Shown here: positions 61,969-64,000 of the stretch, piece by piece | Layout: each line of letters begins with the position of its first letter | Numbering within the stretch: the stretch's first letter is position 1 | The notes under the pieces: model-generated | The model's input: the letters and a program-made list of their open reading frames with translations, nothing else | Database searches by the model: none | What the model was told of the DNA's origin: nothing | From: JAPOUP01 sp965201085 | GTDB lineage: Bacteria; Pseudomonadota; Alphaproteobacteria; Rhodobacterales; Rhodobacteraceae | Assembly (NCBI GenBank): GCA_965201085.1 | Contig: CBDAVS010000025.1 | Span: 496,001 to 560,000 of the forward strand | Direction of reading: 5' to 3' | Length of the DNA stretch: 64,000 nucleotides | Made by a program: the position numbers and the translations under genes

Positions 61969-63708
61969 ATGTCCGAGCAGCGAAAACAGAACCTTAGGCA
62001 GCTGCGGAAGGACAGTGCATTCGATGTTGCCGTAATTGGTGGCGGTGTCAACGGGATTGGTGTTTTTCGCGATCTGGCGTTGCAGGGACTGCGGATTCTG
62101 CTGGCCGAACGGAACGATTTCTGCTCGGGCTGCAGCGCCGCTCCGTCGCGCATGATCCATGGCGGACTGCGGTACCTGGAAAACGGCGAATTCGATCTGG
62201 TGCGGGAAGCCCTACGGGAACGGGACGCGCTGCTGCTCAACGCACCTCATATGGTGCGCCCGCTGCCAACCGTCATTCCCGTCACGTCGATCTTCTCGGG
62301 AATGCTCAACGCAGCGGTCAGCTTCTTTGGCTGGCAGGGCAGGCCATACCGCCGCGGCGCCATTCCAATCAAGCTGGGCCTGTCCCTGTATGACTGGATG
62401 TCCCGAAACCACACGAATCTGCCCGGCCACCGCTTCATCAGCGGCAGGCGGACACATAGGGACTGGCCCGAGCTGACGCCTAGGGCAGTGCTGTCCGCCG
62501 TCTATTACGATGCGCAGATCACGCATCCAGAGCGGCTGTGCCTTGAAATGGTCCGCGACACCAAGAGGACGGCACCCGAATGCGTTGCGCTGAATTATGC
62601 GGAAATGCGCTGCGAAGGCGACGGATATGTCGTTACCGACCGGTGCGGCGCAGAAACCCTGACCATCTCACCCAAAGTCATTGTAAATGCCACTGGCGCT
62701 TGGTTGGACGATACGGTCCAGCTGCTGGGCGATGTCGTCAACGAAAAAATGGTTTCCGGAACCAGGGGCTCGCACCTAATTATCGACAGTCCAGAGCTTC
62801 TTGAAGCGCTCGCTGACCATTTGGTCTATTTCGAAAACATTGACGGGCGGGTGTGTATCGTTGTCCCCTATCAGGGGATGGTTCTCGCTGGCTCCACCGA
62901 CATCCCGGCCGGCAAGGCTTCCCGGGTACGGTGCGAGCCGGATGAGCTTGACTACATTCTCAAATCGCTGCGGATCGTGTTTCCAAACCTAGTGGTAACG
63001 CCCGATCAGGTGGTCTTCAGCTTTAGCGGAATCCGTCCGCTTCCCTACAGCGACCAGGATTTCACCGGGCGCATATCGCGGGGTCACCATACTCGGCGGC
63101 TGGATGGGCCAGTGCCGAAGTTTTGCATGGTAGGCGGCAAATGGACGACGTTCCGCGCATTCGCGGAACAGACGACGGACGAGGTTCTGGCCGAACTTGG
63201 CAGAACCCGTCGTGTCTCGACGGTCGCGCTGCCAATAGGTGGTGGTACGGGTTTTCCTGACGACCCTGCCGAACTGCATCGGCGTTTGGTTGATGGATTC
63301 CGGATTGCGCCGGACCAAGCCATGCATCTGATCGATCGCTACGGCAGTCAGGCTGAGGACATAGCAGCCTTCTGCCAGTCCCGACGGGATGTCCCGTTGG
63401 TCGAGGGCAGCTGTTATTCCGAAGCCGAGATCGTCTGGCTGCTGAGAGCCGAATTCACCGAGACGCTTTCAGACATCGTTCTGCGTCGTACCTCGCTGGC
63501 TGTCACCGGACAGATTTCTCTGGAATTGCTGGATCGCCTCGGTGCGGTCGTGGCCAGGGAGCGGAATCTGGATGATGCTGAAATCAGCGATCAGAAAGAG
63601 GCGTTGATTCAGGAATTGGCGGAGTTTCATGGCGTGGCGCGTGACAGCTTGGCCGCCAGAGACAGAGATCGGAGAAAAGAATGCGTGAAAGTCCCAAAGC
63701 AAGGATGA
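61969..63708 (+). CDS. GlpD-like FAD-dependent polyol-phosphate dehydrogenase
   Basis: A 579-residue flavoprotein with the GlpD fold: FDVAVIGGGVNGIGVFRDLA (dinucleotide-binding), SRMIHGGLRYLENGEFDLVR, RGSHLIIDS, then FSFSGIRPLPYSDQ and the C-terminal DUF-like domain EFTETLSDIVLRRTSLAV. GlpD oxidises glycerol 3-phosphate, while close relatives such as EryB oxidise erythritol phosphate. Because a SorC regulator and an RbsBAC-type transporter are adjacent and a glycerol kinase is not, a tetritol- or pentitol-phosphate substrate is plausible. ATG 61969 is used; an in-frame GTG lies at 61954. It overlaps the next gene by 28 bp. Confidence 0.88.
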   Translation: MSEQRKQNLRQLRKDSAFDVAVIGGGVNGIGVFRDLALQGLRILLAERNDFCSGCSAAPSRMIHGGLRYLENGEFDLVREALRERDALLLNAPHMVRPLPTVIPVTSIFSGMLNAAVSFFGWQGRPYRRGAIPIKLGLSLYDWMSRNHTNLPGHRFISGRRTHRDWPELTPRAVLSAVYYDAQITHPERLCLEMVRDTKRTAPECVALNYAEMRCEGDGYVVTDRCGAETLTISPKVIVNATGAWLDDTVQLLGDVVNEKMVSGTRGSHLIIDSPELLEALADHLVYFENIDGRVCIVVPYQGMVLAGSTDIPAGKASRVRCEPDELDYILKSLRIVFPNLVVTPDQVVFSFSGIRPLPYSDQDFTGRISRGHHTRRLDGPVPKFCMVGGKWTTFRAFAEQTTDEVLAELGRTRRVSTVALPIGGGTGFPDDPAELHRRLVDGFRIAPDQAMHLIDRYGSQAEDIAAFCQSRRDVPLVEGSCYSEAEIVWLLRAEFTETLSDIVLRRTSLAVTGQISLELLDRLGAVVARERNLDDAEISDQKEALIQELAEFHGVARDSLAARDRDRRKECVKVPKQG

Positions 63709-64000
63709 ATCGGATGTTCGCCAATGGCGGATGTCTGGATGTCGCCATTGACCATGGGGTGTGCAACGAGACCAGCTTCCTGGTCGGCCTCGAAGATATG
63801 CCGGCAGTGATGAAGACGCTGGTCGAGGCAAGACCCGACGCGGTTCAATGCGCCTACGGCCAGGCCGATCTGCTGCAGCGCCGTCCGGAAAAGGACAAAC
63901 CCGCTTTGGTCATGCGGATCGATATGGGCAATCCCTATAACGACAGGCGCCATAGGGTGATGTGGTCGATGCTGCAGAACGCCCGCGAGCCGATCATCGG
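63681..64000 (+). CDS. DeoC/LacD/FbaB-type aldolase, N-terminal part (runs off the edge)
   Basis: From ATG 63681 (site GGAGA ten bases upstream) the protein reads MRESPKARMNRMFANGGCLD, then VAIDHGVCNETSFLVGLEDM and ALVMRIDMGNPYN to the window edge. The LDVAIDHG opening and following VMKTLVEARPDAVQC resemble class I aldolases of the DeoC/LacD/LsrF group, which cleave sugar phosphates via a Schiff base. The catalytic lysine lies beyond the edge. Position after a polyol-phosphate dehydrogenase suggests the next catabolic step. The overlap with the preceding gene indicates a single operon. Confidence 0.75.
   Translation, partial: MRESPKARMNRMFANGGCLDVAIDHGVCNETSFLVGLEDMPAVMKTLVEARPDAVQCAYGQADLLQRRPEKDKPALVMRIDMGNPYNDRRHRVMWSMLQNAREPII

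Noticed and set aside
1..64000. CRISPR arrays and rRNA genes
   Set aside because: No regularly spaced direct repeats and no rRNA-like sequence were seen on either strand.

Overview
The window reads as a chromosomal segment of an alphaproteobacterium, most likely Rhodobacterales-like. It carries a small DUF6280-like protein, a DUF3572-like protein, PuuD-type urate oxidation, SgaA-like aminotransferase and MttB-superfamily genes, and typical alphaproteobacterial ValS, EF-P, YgfZ and pyruvate carboxylase. The assignment rests on reading protein families by eye, not on a search. The striking property is erosion. At least ten insertion-sequence copies or fragments from six or seven families break up the gene order. 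They are visibly richer in G+C than the resident genes, and essentially all have broken reading frames. Several resident genes are frameshifted, carry stops or are cut by these elements. This pattern of IS expansion with gene decay is common in bacteria shifting to a host-associated life; that lifestyle is an inference.

Layout. 1-3.9 kb: a glycine-betaine-type ABC ATPase (partial) diverges from a LysR regulator, an MttB-type methyltransferase and a frameshifted hydroxyacid dehydrogenase cut by an ISNCY-like element (3.9-5.6 kb). 5.6-6.4 kb: remnants of a sugar ABC ATPase and of a membrane protein. 6.5-11 kb: ordinary housekeeping genes (DUF6280-like, efp, ygfZ, glycosyltransferase, ABC exporter). 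11-15 kb: an IS graveyard (IS4, IS30, ISNCY, IS481 and IS5 pieces). 15-20.7 kb: SgaA-like aminotransferase, valS, DUF3572-like gene. 20.7-21.7 kb: an IS5 copy. 21.7-28.4 kb: a 1064-residue corrinoid reductive dehalogenase fused to its own flavin/2Fe-2S reductase, then a HAD phosphatase, a second MttB paralogue and a HIT protein. 28.5-30.5 kb: nested IS30/IS4-like elements, a 243-bp ISNCY-derived palindrome and a SNF2 helicase remnant. 30.7-38 kb: a urate-degradation locus (puuD, LysR, uraH, puuE-uraD fusion, allA and a broken xanthine/uracil-type permease) interrupted by a second IS5 copy. 38.8-40.5 kb: another ISNCY copy. 40.5-46 kb: an accessory island ending at tRNA-Gly, with a truncated SbcD-like nuclease, a WYL (BrxR/CapW-like) regulator, HipBA and a tyrosine integrase. 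46-53.5 kb: pyc, an alpha-hydroxyacid oxidase and a UvrD-type helicase. 53.5-55.4 kb: ISNCY with an IS4-like element inside it. 56.3-64 kb: a sugar/polyol operon (RbsBAC-type transporter, SorC regulator, aldo/keto reductase, GlpD-like dehydrogenase and the start of a DeoC/LacD-type aldolase).

How the genes may work together. Two MttB-type proteins and the dehalogenase all point to corrinoid chemistry, with quaternary amines (the ProV-like neighbour) and organohalides as likely substrates. The purine locus would turn urate into ureidoglycolate and then glyoxylate, but the step from allantoate is missing where the IS5 copy sits. The SgaA-like aminotransferase could in principle accept glyoxylate. 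The most unusual items are the dehalogenase-reductase fusion, the truncated SbcD/WYL pair with its nested operator, the evenly spaced triple hip operator, and the ISNCY palindrome. I found no CRISPR array or rRNA, and only one tRNA.
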